From Limnanthes douglasii subsp. nivea (lineage: Eukaryota; Streptophyta; Magnoliopsida; Brassicales; Limnanthaceae): a stretch of 64,000 nt of DNA. Of this stretch, positions 10,005-22,690 are shown one piece after another (within the stretch, counting starts at the first letter, position 1; each line of letters begins with the position of its first letter). The translations under genes and the position numbers were made by a program. Where the stretch lies: positions 251,741,305 to 251,805,304 of the forward strand of contig JAUPFV010000002.1 of NCBI GenBank assembly GCA_036936605.1, written 5' to 3'. The notes below the pieces were generated by a model, which saw nothing but the letters and a program-made list of their open reading frames with translations, had not been told where the DNA came from and made no database searches.

Positions 10005-13000
10005 TCAGGTAACGAAACACAATCCAAGGCTTTCAAGAAGTGCAATCGTTCTCAACTCATTTGTAGAATCATCACTAGAAAAGTATAGATTTTTCTTAAT
10101 GGTAAGAACTTTTTTAGCAATCCAATCCGAGCACTGATTCTGAATTCGAGAAATGTGTTTAATCGTCATCTTAGGGTGAATTAGGGTTATGCAGATGTCC
10201 ATTGAAGATTGAAGGTACCAAGCTTCGTTTCTATTAGCGATGAGGTTAACCAAAATCAAGTTGTCTGATTCCACATCAACGCCATTCTAGTTTTTTGTCT
10301 CCAAATGATCAAACCCTCGATTAGGGCACTGATTTCAGCGAAGAGAGGATTTAACTTTCCCAAAAGAGTTCCAAATCCAAGCAAAATGTCTCCATCTTAG
10401 TTTCTAATCAGTATGCCTCCACTAGCTTCCCCATGACTGTTGCACGATCCATCTATATTTAGCTTCATTCTTCCTGGATTTGGAGCTATCCATTTAATGT
10501 ATTTGGGAACTTTTCTGTTGTTTATTATCGAGCTACAACCTAAAGAAACACCAGCACGATATGCATTAGTCCAGTGTTTATATGTTAGCATATTAGACAT
10601 GTCCATACTTCTAACAATGTAGATGATTGAGAACCTGATTTTTTTTTCTAGTTTTTGTTTCTCCAAATTACCCAACAGATGACTTGAGGAATACTGTGAG
10701 TGATGTGTCTTTTGTTTTTTGAATACCAGAACCAGGAGTGAAGAACATGGGAAGGAACCATATACCTACAAATTTTGATTTTGAACAGGCAACTAGAATA
10801 GTTCCATAGCTGCCAAGCAAAGCAACAGCTTACAAAGAGATGGTTTTTCTCTTCGCAGCTGTTGCAGAATTGGCACTTGGAAGCCATTTGAGTGTGCCTT
10901 TTCATAATGTTACTATCAATAGGAATAAAACCTTTCAAAAATTTCCAGAAAAGAAATGAAATTTTTTTTGGGATCGAAGGGCTCCAGATCTTATAGAAAA
11001 GACCAGACTTAGTGTAGGTAGTTCTAATACTTTCCCAAGTAGTTTTAGTTTCAAAATCCTGCTTATTTGATAGTCTCTAAATGATTCTGTCAGGTTTATC
11101 AGCTTCAATTTTATACTTTGATAAGTAAATGATTCTATCACTAGGCAGAAAGTTTTGCAAAGCATTGTAGTCCCAGTTGTATTTTTTCCAAAACGTTTTT
11201 ACACAAGAATTAAGATACCAGTTGTGAGAGTTAGAATCACTTATCAATGATGGTTGATCATGCCAATCCTCCAACCAGAAGTCCATGCAACCTTGTCCTA
11301 ACTTCCATTTTATATTTTTCTCAGCTGTACTTTTGATGGCAGAGAGTCTTTTCCACACAGTTGAGTCAGTGTTTTTGCATCTAGATTTTAAGGCATGAAT
11401 GTCTGAGCAATATGTCTTATGCATCATAGTGGACCAGAGGCTACTGTTCTTCCTGAAAATAAACCATAGCTTCTGTGAAAATGTTAATTGAATATCATTC
11501 AAACTTTTTTATGTTTAAGCCACCTTCTGCAAATGGTTTGCAAATATGGTTCAAAGTTGACCAATGAATATCTTTCACATTAAAGTTAGATCTCCATAAG
11601 AATTTATTAAAGTAAGACTCAAGCTTCTTTATGATGTTATTAGGTACAATGGTGTTATGCATCCATTAGTAAATAATTGGCATTAACACATATGTGATTA
11701 GAGTTAACGTGCCCCCAAAAGGACAAGTTATTAATGTCCCATTCAACAATTTTATCATGAATCTTGTCTAGCAGAGAAGAGTAATACTTCCTTTTATTAT
11801 TGCGAGAAATAGTGATCCCCAGATAGTTGAATGAGAGAGTATCTGTATTGAAGCCAACATTGATCTTTATGTTGTTTGTGTTTGAATGATTAGCTTTGCT
11901 AGAAATAATCAGTTTTGTTTTCTCCTTGTTTACAGCTTGTCCAGAGATCAGTTGATAATTGTCCATGAATTTGCACAACACTTCAATGGAACTGGGCTTG
12001 AAATTTGTGAAGATCAAGACATCATCTGCAAAGGCCAGGGAGGGCACCAAGTAGTTTGATCTGGAGGCATAATGGAGGCTTTTATTATTGTTGAAAAGGT
12101 TGTAAATCCCTCTTAGCAGAACCTCCTCAGCAAGGATAAAAAGGCTATGAGACAAAGGGTCTCCTTGCCTTAAACCTTTCTTCTGTTGAAAGTAACCAAT
12201 AACTGAACCATTTATTAGAACAAAAATATGTATATTTGTAATCATATTTTTAATTAAAGAGATACATCTATCTGAAAAACCAAAACAAGATAGAACTTTA
12301 AGAACAAAGGCATGGGACAGCTTATCAAACACTTTGGACATGTCAAGTTGTATAATGGAATTTCCAGTGTTTGGCTTTCGATAAATGTCATGAATCAACT
12401 CCTTAGTGATTAATATGTTCTCATAGATGATCCTGCCTTTAACAAAGGCTCCCTGCACCTTAGAAACTATGTTAGGCATGATATTAGCTAATCTAGAGTT
12501 GATTAAGTTAGAAAAGATTCCAGTGAACATAGAACAAAGATTGATTGGTCTGAAATTGTTCCAACAAGTTGGATTTGGGCTCTTGGGAATCAAACAAATA
12601 CCCGTGGAAAAGACACCACAAGGTATGTTGCTGCCTGAAAGATAAGAGTTAAATGCATTACAAAGGTCAGTACTGATAATTGTCCAACAAGTTTTAAAGA
12701 AAAAGATATTGAAACTGTCAAGCCCTGCAGCACTATCATTTCTCATATTGTCTTCTTCTTTAACAAGATTTGGGATATTTTTGAAGATTGCATCCTGCAT
12801 TAAAAGAACTTCTTCATCTTTGTTAGTGTAAGAAGATAAAGAAGTTTTAAAGAAAGACTCAGCAGAGTTAGCAAGATCAACAGGATTCTGAATCTAAACC
12901 CCATTATCTTTGATCCCCTTGATAATGTTATTCCTTCTTTTTCTTGGTAACATAAGCATGGTATAGCTTAGTGTTACCATCACCCTCTTTGAGCCAACCA

Positions 13001-13996
13001 TTGTAACATTTTTGCTGCCAAAAACTCTCTTCATTCGTGAGAGATTTAATATACATGTTGTTTGCTTTTGAGAGCTCAGTCTTAGAAACATTGTTGTTGT
13101 TTTCAAAGTATGTGTCTTCCTTTCTCTTGAACTCCTCAACAGCTTCCTTAAGACAATTTTTAAGACAATTTTTTAGTCTCCTTAGCTTATACCAAAAGAC
13201 TTGACCAGGGTTTCCCTTACAAGCCATATTCCAATTCTGTCTAACCATGCTTAAGAAGCTATCATCATTAGACCAGGCATTAATAAATTTAAAAAATTTC
13301 TTGCAATTGATATATATAGAATGATAGCTAGATTGAATCAAAAGAGGGCATGGTCAAAATAAGTTCTGACCATGTGTAACACCTGAGTTTCTTTGAAAGT
13401 ACTGATCCACTTTTCATTAGTCAAGGTTCTGTCCAGCCTTTTCCAACGAGTACCTCTATTCCAAGTGTATCTTGAGCCAACATATCCAACATCCTCAAGC
13501 TTACAATGCCTCATAGCATCATCGAAGTCACTGGTGCTTGCATGGTCATAGGTAGTACATCCCACTTGATCCTCAGAACAAGTAATGGCATTAAAATCCC
13601 AGTAATGATCCAAGGAGTATATGAAGAAGCAATAGTTATCATCTGAGCCCAAAGATCTAATCTAAGCATACGCTGACTCTTAGCATAAACAGCCGTAAAA
13701 TTGAAACTAATATCACAACCAGGATAAGTCACCACCATATGAAGTAACTGATCATGGTCATTAAGAACATTAATCTCTACATCCTCATCCTAGAAAATCC
13801 ACACCTTGTTAGAGAAATTTGCAGTGAAATTTTTGAACCCAAGAACAACAGACACACCCTCAATCTTACTAACATCAGCCATGGGTTCTTGAATAGACAA
13901 AATCTTAGATTGGTTTTCTTTAATCATAGAAAGGAGCCTTCTCAATGTAGGCTTATTGTTCAAACCTCTAACATTCCAACTAGTTATCTTTATCAT
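10005..13996 (-). pseudogene. LINE 1 ORF2 (endonuclease, reverse transcriptase, RNase H)
   Basis: Starts at Met 13996 with SWNVRGLNNK (endonuclease Asn) and IQEPMA (Glu). Further endonuclease motifs are DFNAI, GSRYTWNRG and RLDRTL; the final SDHAP motif has decayed to FDHAL. Reverse transcriptase occupies the longest open piece, 11655-12800, with RPINLCSMF, QGAFVKGR, LDMSKVFDKLSH, GLRQGDPLS and the catalytic LAFADDVLIF. The zf-RVT region is at 10648-11502 and RNase H at 10005-10675 (LNIDGSCNSHG, ESDNLILV, HISRIQNQ). Multiple stops and shifts break it. The reverse transcriptase core is still open, so the element is moderately old. Confidence 0.92.
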
Positions 13997-14009
13997 TCTC
14001 TGATAGAGA

Positions 14010-15339
14010 TTTTTGTTTCAATTTTTCTCCTTTTCTGGTCAGAGAATTGATAGTAATATTTTTGGATTTTCTTCTTTTCATTTCAGACTTTAACTTACTG
14101 CTGATGATGGTACCAAAATCACTATTTTAGGATGAGTTTCTAGGAGAATTTTCACAGCTGCCAATGTTTTCATAATCAGGTGTCATATTGTTTTCTTCAA
14201 TCTAAAGATTGCTTTGAGAAAAATCTTGATCAAGCCTATGCAAATCTTCTATAACTTCCATATTGTTTTTAACAGAATCATTGTTTTGACCATTATCCTC
14301 CCTTCTATCTTCATTGCAATCTTTTGTCTCTAAATCTTTATCATTTCTTGTTACAACTGATTTCAGTTTTCTTCTATAAACTTTGCTAAAGGTTTGAATG
14401 TTGCTAGAAACATTTTGAGACGTTCTTGGCTCTTGATATGCATTTTCTTTATCATTAACATCTTTATTTTGAGATGTTCTTATATCTTGCTTGCTGTTAT
14501 CTTTAACACTTTCATCATGTTTATCAACCTTCTCAACTTCTTTATCTTAGTGATCAATCTTTTCAGACCTTTTACATTCCTCCTCTTTATGGCCAATGTG
14601 GTAACACACATTACAATAGGGTGGAACATTTTTGTAACTTAAGTTGATCTCGCAGCCATCATTGGATCCAAAGCCTATCCATAGTCTATATTTAAGTCTT
14701 CTTAAAACGTCAACCTCTACATGAGCAAAGCACGCATTCATGGCAACTTTATTACTGTCACGAACAATTACTTTGTATGGAGTTCCAATTGTTGAAGCCA
14801 AATCATGTATAACAGATTCATTATACATGAATTCAGGAACCCTTTCAAAACGAATCCACACAAGAGTCTTTGGGTTCTCAATTTTTTTTATTAAATTCAA
14901 GACTCCAACGCAAAATTCTCATGATCTTTCCATCAACGTTCCAAACGTTCTTGGACCAGATACTGCTAACATCCTCTTTAAGGTGAAACTCTATAAAGAC
15001 ATGCCTCGAGTCATGACTGATAAACTTGTAGGCTCCTTTGAATTTGAAGGTCTAAAGAAAGCCTTCTAACACTGATTTTCTGGGAATTCCCTCACTGAAC
15101 TTTCCAACAATCACAGTGGTTGATTTTTTGAGCAAAAAATCTTTGACATCTTTCGTATATTGTATAGTGCAGTGATCTTCTGTTTCCTTACAAAACTCTA
15201 GCTTGATATCTAGTCTAGGATCAGAGGATATTTGTCTTACAGTTTCAGCATACGACTTTTTAGATTTAGAAACCACATTTTCATAAAGTAGGAAACTCTT
15301 CGATATTAATGAGAATATTCTCAGATGAATCCATGGCAA
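14010..15339 (-). pseudogene. LINE 1 ORF1 (RNA-binding protein with CCHC knuckle)
   Basis: The N-terminal piece (15052-15339) has SYAETVRQ and KDFLLKKSTT as in plant LINE ORF1 proteins with a DUF4283 domain. The middle piece (14547-14900) has TLVWIRFERVPEFMYNE, RRLKYRLWIGFG and the CCHC knuckle CNVCYHIGHKEEEC. The C-terminal tail, with TFSKVYRRKLKS and INSLTRK, can be followed in the same strand to just before ORF2. At least one frame change and two or more stops separate the pieces. ORF1 normally coats the LINE RNA; this copy is not translatable as a whole. Confidence 0.85.
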
Positions 15340-15402
15340 GAAGTCAGGAATTCATAAATGTGAGAAAGAGGGGAAGATTTTCATTCTTCAACTAAACTAT
15401 AA

Positions 15403-15621
15403 AGTTGATATGTTAATTTAACCAACAATAATGTTAGGTAGTAACATTATGGTCCGACCACCTTTATACACAATAACAGAAAGATGCCTTTGAAAGGGGC
15501 TTTTACAAAAACTACCGAAAACTTAATATTGAAGTTTTGCAATCGATCTACACTCACTCTAGCTACAAAAAAAAACGAAAAGAAGTTCTCTTCAAAACTT
15601 GAAAGATCGCCATCAATTACA
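15403..15621 (+). promoter_or_regulatory. Upstream region and probable 5' UTR of F-box/PP2 gene A
   Basis: Conserved with 43828-44039 upstream of the paralogue, including TTTATACA at about 15461, which could serve as a TATA element. The LINE inserted just before it, so more distal promoter sequence is displaced 5.6 kb upstream. The frame of gene A stays open upstream to an ATG at 15484; see findings. Confidence 0.5.
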
Positions 15622-17429
15622 ATGGAAGCTGATCCAAACCGAGAGCTTGGTGAAGGAAGTGGCTTAGTTGCGGCGACGGATTTGAATGACTTATCAGAAG
15701 ATTGCGTGGCCAAGGTAATATCCTTTACCACTCCTTGTGACGCTGGTAGAGTTTCATTGGTCTCTAAGCTTTTCAAATCCGCTGCCGATTCCGATCCTGT
15801 TTGGGAGACGTTTCTGCCGTCCGATTATCGCAGTCTAATTCCCTCTTCATTCCGTGATATGTCTAAGAAAGAGCTGTATCTCAATCTCTGTGATCAACCG
15901 ATTCTAATCGATGATAAGAAGAAGGTAAATCATTCTTATTTAAAGTGAATTAATTATCATTTCAGTCACTTCCTTTACTAATTGTATGTGTTTACTAATT
16001 GAATAGATATTAGGGTGCTTAGTAATGATTTGAATTTGTGTTTTGAAGTGGTACAAATTCAACTCAGTCTGTAATGGAGATTTTATGTAGGTTACAATTC
16101 TTAAGATGCTGATATCGAAACTCGTTATAATGGATTATAATTGTTCTTGAATGATGTTGATAAGATTATTACTTTGATTCAATTGGTATCTCTCACTTAA
16201 TTTGAGATAATGTATTGATCTGGGGTTGTGTTGATTATGGTTTAATTTTTTCTCTTTAGATGAGTGTTGATAATCTCTGAAAAGAACTAGTAATTAAGCA
16301 TAATTTTGGAAGGGTAGAGTGAAAATGACCTATAAATATGCGAAACGATATCGCGCGAACTCAATTTATAAGCGTATCCATAAGTTCCACAATAAAAAGT
16401 TGTTCTGTAGGATGTCACTGAAGAGTTTTGATAATCGCTCAGAATGTGATTTTGTGTTTCTTGTGCTGTTTGTCAGGTGTCCTCTTAATTTTTTTACCAT
16501 CCTTAGTTTGATAACCCTGAGGTAGAAACTCTTATCTTATAGTTAAGCAGTAAACCAGCCGAAAAATTAGTCCCACCACAAGTGTATTTTAATCTAAAAG
16601 TAGCTTTTTTTCTAGAAGTTGCTGTAAATTATCTTTTGTCGTTGTTAATTCATCTATGACTGGTTGATTTGGGGGAGAAAGAGTGATTGAGAACTACAAC
16701 CCTCCGATTTCTGAGTTTTAGAACTTGGTTTGGATTGATGAAATTTTGAATTAATCTTTTTTCAGTATTTTGTTTGTTTTGAAGTTTTTCATCCATCATT
16801 CTGATCGTTTTGAACTTGGAACAGAGTTTTTCACTTGAAAAAACGAGTGGAAAGAAGTCTTACATGCTAGCTCCAAGAGACTTGTATATTTGTTGGGGCG
16901 ATACTCCTATGTATTGGGATTGGGTTTCTCTTCCTGAATCCAGGTGTGTTTTTTTCACTCCCAAGTCTGGTCTTTAATTACTTATTCAAGTATTTGATGT
17001 CGATATGTACACGTAAATAGGTTTCCGGAGGTTGCAAAGCTTATCAGCGTGTGCTGGCTGGAAATTTGCGGCACCATCAATACCCGAATATTGTCCAAAG
17101 AAACCCTTTATATAGCTTACTTTGTGTTTAAATTAGACGACTCTTATGGATTTGTTGACCTACCTGTAGAGGTCGCGATTGAGCGAATTGGAGGTAAAAG
17201 CACTAAGAGAACGGTCATTTTGGATTCTGAAGTTAGGGGAACTGGAGAAATCAGTTCAGAATTGAATGTAAGAGGAGATGGGTGGATGGAAGTAAAGTTG
17301 GGAGAAGTCTACATTGATGGGGATATGGAGGAGGAACTTAAACTAATTGTGCTGGAAATTGAATATGGTAAGTGGAAGGGTGGCCTTATTGTTGAAGGTT
17401 TTGAGATCAGACCCCAAGTGTGCTTATAA
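15622..17429 (+). CDS. F-box protein PP2-B-like (gene A), three exons
   Basis: Predicted exons are 15622-15924, 16825-16943 and 17021-17429, all with GT..AG introns, giving 276 residues with no stop. Residues about 20-65 are an F-box (DLSEDCVAKVISF, DAGRVSLVSKLF, PVWETFLPSDY), which in this family binds SKP1 of an SCF ubiquitin ligase. Residues about 102-275 are the PHLOEM PROTEIN 2 lectin-like domain: KSYMLAPRDLYICWGD, WLEICGTI, DSYGFVDLPVEV, GDGWMEVKLGEVYI and GFEIRPQV. The family is thought to select glycosylated or other targets for ubiquitination; the ligand here is unknown. I chose the start MEADPNREL because F-box/PP2-B proteins usually begin shortly before the F-box. The gene sits between two antisense LINEs and its copia-rich 3' flank is shared with gene B. 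Confidence 0.9.
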
Positions 17430-17806
17430 GCTAAAGCAATGCATTTTAGCATTTTAGCATTTTTTAAGTGTCTCAAACTCTTCTTGGGAAGAAGAATTTC
17501 CATCCTAAGTTCCGCCTATAAATTTAAGGTCGTTTTATATCGTATAATCTCCCAACAATTAAAATAATCAGATTTCATAATGATTACCGAACAGCTATCC
17601 AAATTTATAAATCAGAAAAATAATTCATGGTAGCTGATGTCCCATTATCTAAGGGTAATGTTATACCGTCTATGTGATTTTTTAGTCATAAAAAGAACTA
17701 TGATGGTTCAATTTAGCGATATAAATTTATGAATTTAGAGACGTAGATGATGGTGCATTATGAGTTACGGAGATACTTTTAGTTCAGTTTAACCAGTTAG
17801 CACTCT
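17430..17806. other. 3' flank of gene A, paralogous to the array spacer
   Basis: 17430-17620 matches the sequence after gene B (45838-46010). From about 17630 it jumps to the equivalent of 47920-48090, so about 1.9 kb present downstream of gene B is absent here. It ends at the LINE 2 target site. Confidence 0.75.
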
Positions 17807-18034
17807 CTCTTTTTTTGGTATAAACTATCATTTTATTACTAAATAAAAGAATTACAAATGGGAGGACTCAAATGTTATCCGAGGATAATTTGAAGGGCCA
17901 AATAACAAAGCCTACTATTACAAACTTTTCCAATTTAGAGACAAAACTCTAATTTGGGAATCTATCCCTTTTGAATAGAGTCGACTTCGAAGGATATGTC
18001 AGTTCCAGGACGGACGACGGCGACCGTCGACGAG

Positions 18035-21000
18035 CTAACTGGGGTCAATGTATCCGACTTCAAGACTTTCAAGGGTCGTGATAGCCAGTAACGGAGTTGG
18101 GGCATTTCTGGTTGTAAAGGATTTTTTGAAACACTCAGTAAGGATCCACTTTGATATCCAGTTAGTTGCCGAGTTTTGAGTTCGAGAGATATGACGAAGC
18201 TTCATGTTAGGCTTGATCAAGCTACGACATAATTTAGTTATGAGGTTGTCGCCATTCCCAAAAGCGAGGCAGTGGATGAGAGTCAGACAATCTGACTCAA
18301 GATCGATGTTTTCTCAGTGATTCCTTCTGCAAAGAATGAGAGCCTCCACCAATCCCTAACATTCAGCTTGAAAAGGATCCAATTTGCCAAAGAGGAAGCC
18401 ATATCCAGCTACTATGTCTCCAAGATCGTTTCTGACCTGAACGCCTCCGCTTCCTTCCCCAGAATGGCTACTGGCTCCATCAACATTTATTTTGAGCTTT
18501 CCCTCCTCTGGAGCTATCCACATCATGTTAAAAGCCTTACTTTTCCACAACAGTAGGTTTGATGCATAAACTCAGCCCATAGAGATGATTTCTTCCTAAA
18601 CTGAAACCACGACTTTTGAGAGAAAGTGTATTGGATATCAGACAATGATTTGATGCCCAATCCACCTTCCTCAAAAGGCTTACAGAGCTGTCTCCAAGTG
18701 GTCCAGTGAATGGCCTTCTCATTAAAATTTCGATCTTCAAAGGAATTTGTTAAAACAAAGTTCAATTTTAGAAATGATGATATTAGGGATGAGACTATTC
18801 TGCATCCAATAATATACAATAGGATGTAGAACATTCTTGATAAGGGACAGCCTGCCCTCAATTGACTGGTTTTTCATGTCTCACTCAAGAATTCTACTGT
18901 GAATTTTTTCAATTAAAGGTAAAACGCTGTTCCCTTCAGGTAAAATTTCATGGTTTTATTAGTATTAAATAGATTTTGAATGCCCCTAATAAGGCCTTCC
19001 TCAACAAGAATGAAAAGACTTAGAGACAGTGGGTCTCCTTGTTTTAAACCATTCTTCTGAGGAAAGTACCCTACACTTATACCATTAATGAGAATAGAAA
19101 GCATGACATTAGATATTAAGCTATTGATAAGAGTCATAAGATCAGTAGAAAACCCAAAACACTTCAGTATGTTGAGAACAAAGGCATGAGACATCTTGTC
19201 AAATGCCTTTGACATATCAAGCTGCACCATAATGTTACCCTTAGATGGCATTCTATTAATACTGTGCATCATTTATTTGGTTATAAGAATGTTGTCATGT
19301 ATGAGTCTGTTTTTGACAAAAGCCCCTTGGCTATTAGAGATAATACTAGGAAAAAATTGAGAGATTCTCCTGTTAAGAAGACTAGAAATCAGCTTGTTAA
19401 AGATTGTACACAGACTGATAGGTCTCAAGTTATTCCAGTTAATAGGATTGGGGCATTTTGGGATAAGAAAAATTCCAGTGGCAAACACACCATTAAGGAT
19501 TTTATAACCTTTAAGGTATGAGTTCATCGCATTGCACAAATCATAACAAATAATATCCCAGCATGTTTTGAGAAAAAAGCAATTGAACCCATCAGTGCCT
19601 GGGGCACTGTCATTCTTCATGGCAGTAATAATGCTCCATATCTCATCTTTAGTAGCAGGATAAAAGAATTGTCCCTGTCAGTGATCAACTTTGGAATATT
19701 GTTTAGAATAGAATCCTGAGTAGCAGTGTCAGAGCAAGTATAAGAAACAGTAGATAGAATTCCTTTAAAGTAAGATTCAGCAGATTTAGCTATCTCTTCC
19801 TAGTGTTATTTATTTTAGTGTAATTGGATCGACTAGTCGACCAATTTAATCATGATATATTATCAAACAAGTCGTAGAGTGCGGAGTGCACGCTTGTTAG
19901 ATTATATCACGATTAGCGGGGTCAGCTTGGAAAAATTTTATTTTGGTTAAATCGGCTATTGTTGCAAGTCAACAGAATTTCGAAATTGAAAATTTGACCG
20001 TTTTATTCAAATTTTAAATTTTGGCCGTTTTATTACAAAACCAGTTAAGATACCCTAACTGCCCTAACTTCCAAACTGTTTTTGGTTGGTCGAATTTATA
20101 AATATGGGTTCTGTTGAAAAGAAGATCATATTATTTTCATCCTCTCTGTTCAAAGTATATATCTCTGATTTTATCCAATTGAAATTTTTGGAGAACCCCA
20201 AAAATATTTCAATAAGAAATTGTTTACAAGACTTCAGAGATTATCCGAAAACGAAACACTATTTTCTACACCTGGTTAGTAAGCCAAATACCATTATCCT
20301 TAATACCATTTACGGTATTCTTTTTCCTCTTTTTAAATACATAATTATGATAGAGTTTAGTGTTACCATCACTTTCATTTAGCAAGGTATTGTAGCATCT
20401 TTGTCTATAGTAGCTCTCCTCATTCTTGAGGCAAGAATGAGAATGATGTTAGCTTTAGAAAGCTCAGCTTTAGACTCATTGCTGTTATCCCTTTGGTGAA
20501 TAAGATCTTTATTTCTAACATCCTCAGTAGCTTCTTTGACCTTACTGAAAACATTGCCAAATCTATTTAATTTCTAACCTTTAAGAAACCTTTTTAGTCT
20601 CTTGAGCTTAGACCAAAACACAACATTAGCATCACCATGACACTGCCTGTTCCAATTCTGCTTAACACATTTTAGGAAATCAGAATCATTAGACCATGCA
20701 TTGATAAATTTGAAGTTACATTTATGATGAGTATTAGTCTGAGTATTAGGGAGAGTAATAAGCAAAGGGGCATGGTCAGAACAAGTTCTGACCATGTGAA
20801 AAACCTGAACATGATAGGTAGAAGCCATGTTTGAATTGACTAATACTCTGTCTAATCGTTTCCAGATTTTGTTGTTACTCCAGGTATATCTGGATCCCAC
20901 ATAACCAGGGTCTTCAAGGCTACATATTCTTATGGCTTCAGTGAAGTCATCAACACTAGAGGCATCAAAATAGGAACAACAAAGCTGGTCTTCAGAGGAA

Positions 21001-21410
21001 GTAATTGCATTGAAGTCTCCAGCCACCATCCACGGTCTATCATCACAAGACAAAAGCATCAACCGGTTCCACGGGTTTTTACGCAAAGTTTTTTTATTCT
21101 TAGCATAGACAGAGGTAAAGTAGCAAGTGAAATTAGAGTAGATAGCCTCCAAATGGAGGAATTGATCATGATCAATATTAACAGAAATGTTAACGTCACA
21201 TGACCAGCACACCCAAAGCTTGTTAGAGCAGTTTGTTACATAATTAGGAAGACCAATTCTTTTAGCAACACTATAAATTTTATCAAGCCTAGCCATAGGC
21301 TCCTGAATAGCAATTACCCTGACTTTCTCACTCTGAATAATATTCTTTAGCCTAGACAAGGTTGGATTATTGTTGACGCCACGAGCATTCCAACTAATAA
21401 TCTTTATCAT
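18035..21410 (-). pseudogene. LINE 2 ORF2 with intact endonuclease, deleted reverse transcriptase
   Basis: The endonuclease (20574-21410) is one open frame of 278 codons keeping SWNARGVNN, IQEPMA, AGDFNAITS, GSRYTWSN, RLDRVLVNS and CSDHAPLL, so all signature residues are present. Reverse transcriptase is split: 19273-19620 (SAPGTDGFN, LRPISLC, QGAFVKNR) and 18913-19272 (LDMSKAFDKMSH, GLKQGDPLS) are separated by one stop, then sequence jumps to the thumb (WTTWRQLCKPFEEGG, 18523-18861), losing the catalytic FADD. RNase H (18035-18550: INVDGASSHSG, ESDCLTL, HISRTQNS) follows directly, without zf-RVT. Confidence 0.9.
19804..20270. mobile_element. Solo LTR (467 bp) inside LINE 2
   Basis: Begins TGTTATTTATTTT and ends TTTTCTACA, with flanking CCTAG (19799-19803) and CCTGG (20271-20275), a 5-bp target-site duplication with one mismatch. 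Leaving out the insert and one copy of the duplication joins the two sides of the LINE ORF2 in an open frame between endonuclease and reverse transcriptase. TTATAAATA at 20096-20104 may be its TATA box if transcription is rightward. The family is not identified. Confidence 0.8.
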
Positions 21411-21438
21411 TAACAGATGGAGATTTATTATAAGTTTT

Positions 21439-22690
21439 CTATCTTTTAAGGAGAGAGTTGATAGACATTCTTTTAATACTTTTGTTTCTGTATGCAGATT
21501 TAATCTTCTTGCTGATTAAGGTGTTGAAGTCATGGTCAGAGGAGGTAGCAGTTGGGGAGACATTATGGCTTCCAATGTTTTCACAATGAGGGGATGCAGA
21601 CTCGACAAGCAAGTTATTAGAGCTATGATCCTGGTCCAATTGTTGGAGAGCACTAATGAGCTCAGGATCATTCGTGGAAGCACTATCTTCCCTGTTCAGA
21701 CTAGGCATAGGATTAACAGAGTTGTTAGAATCCATAGGCTTATCTTTTGCTGTAATAATAGACTTTAATTTCCTTATGTAAACCTTGCTAAAAGTTTGGA
21801 TCTGTGTGACTTTAGGAATTTGTTGATTTGTCGAGCTATCTTGTAATGAATGCGATTTAATCAAGTCATCATTTTTGTTTTCAATCAGTATTGAATTCTT
21901 TTCCATAAGCTTTATTTTTTTATTCATTCTTCTTGGAATCTTCAATCTTGTGTACCAAGTGATAGCAGTATTGACAATAGTTAGGAGCATTTTTGTAACT
22001 CACCCCAACCCAGCAACCATCGTTTTCACCAAAGCCAACCCAAATCTTTCTTTTAAGATATTGGAAACATCAATTTCAAGTTGTGCAAAACAAACGTTGG
22101 TATTGTCACGATGATATTCAGGCACCACCGTTCTGTAAACATAGCCCAAAGTAGCAGCAAGATCTTCAATTATTTCTTTTTATATAAGTATTCAAGGAGC
22201 TTCTCAAATCTAACCCAGAGCAATACATTAGGGCTTTCAAAATTCTTGTTAATATCCGGGTACCAATTCACCAGTCTCATCACTTTTCATTCCACGTTCT
22301 AGATATATTTAGATCATATCTTAATCACATCATCTTTATGACAGAATTCAAGCTGTATTTGTCGAGAATCCTATAGTGATAAAGCTATAAGCCCCTGTAA
22401 ATTTAAAAGATTATAATGAGAAAGGACTGAAGAGCCGCACGTTTCAGGATGCCCTGACTAAAGTTTCCTATTAGGGTGGTTCTGGATTGTTCTATAAGTA
22501 AGTCTTTTATAGCTTCCGAGTACTGTATGGAGTTATGGTCATGAGAGTTCTTGATGAACTCAAGTGAAGGCTCTATACGTTCTGGATGATCGAAAGAAGT
22601 TTTCAAGTTTTCAGAGTAAGTTTTCTTGATGCTGTTGGTTTTATTTGTTTCATTGCTAGGAAGAGCGGGGAATTATTCCATGTTGATGGT
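21439..22690 (-). pseudogene. LINE 2 ORF1
   Basis: The N-terminal piece (22403-22606) has HNSIQYSEAIKDLL and GNFSQGILKR, parallel to LINE 1 ORF1. The C-terminal piece (21439-21990) has QIQTFSKVYIRKLKS, LDQDHSSNN, HCENIGSH and SINSLLKR. The knuckle region between them is shifted and decayed. It ends 28 bases before the ORF2 start. Confidence 0.82.

Larger units (their letters stand above)
9820..15389 (-). mobile_element. L1-type LINE 1, nearly full length, decayed
   Basis: A non-LTR retrotransposon of the plant L1 group, 5' end at about 15389 and A-rich 3' end at 9820-9829 (TTTTTT on the plus strand). It is flanked by a perfect 13-bp target-site duplication AACTAAACTATAA (9807-9819 and 15390-15402). 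The matching uninterrupted site is at 43815-43827 in the paralogous segment, with one base difference. Order on the minus strand: ORF1, AP-type endonuclease, reverse transcriptase, zinc-binding C-terminus, RNase H. Both ORFs carry several stops and shifts. Confidence 0.95.

Noticed and set aside
15447..15776. Minus-strand frame over gene A exon 1, also at 43982
   Set aside because: Shadow of the F-box coding sequence in the opposite strand.
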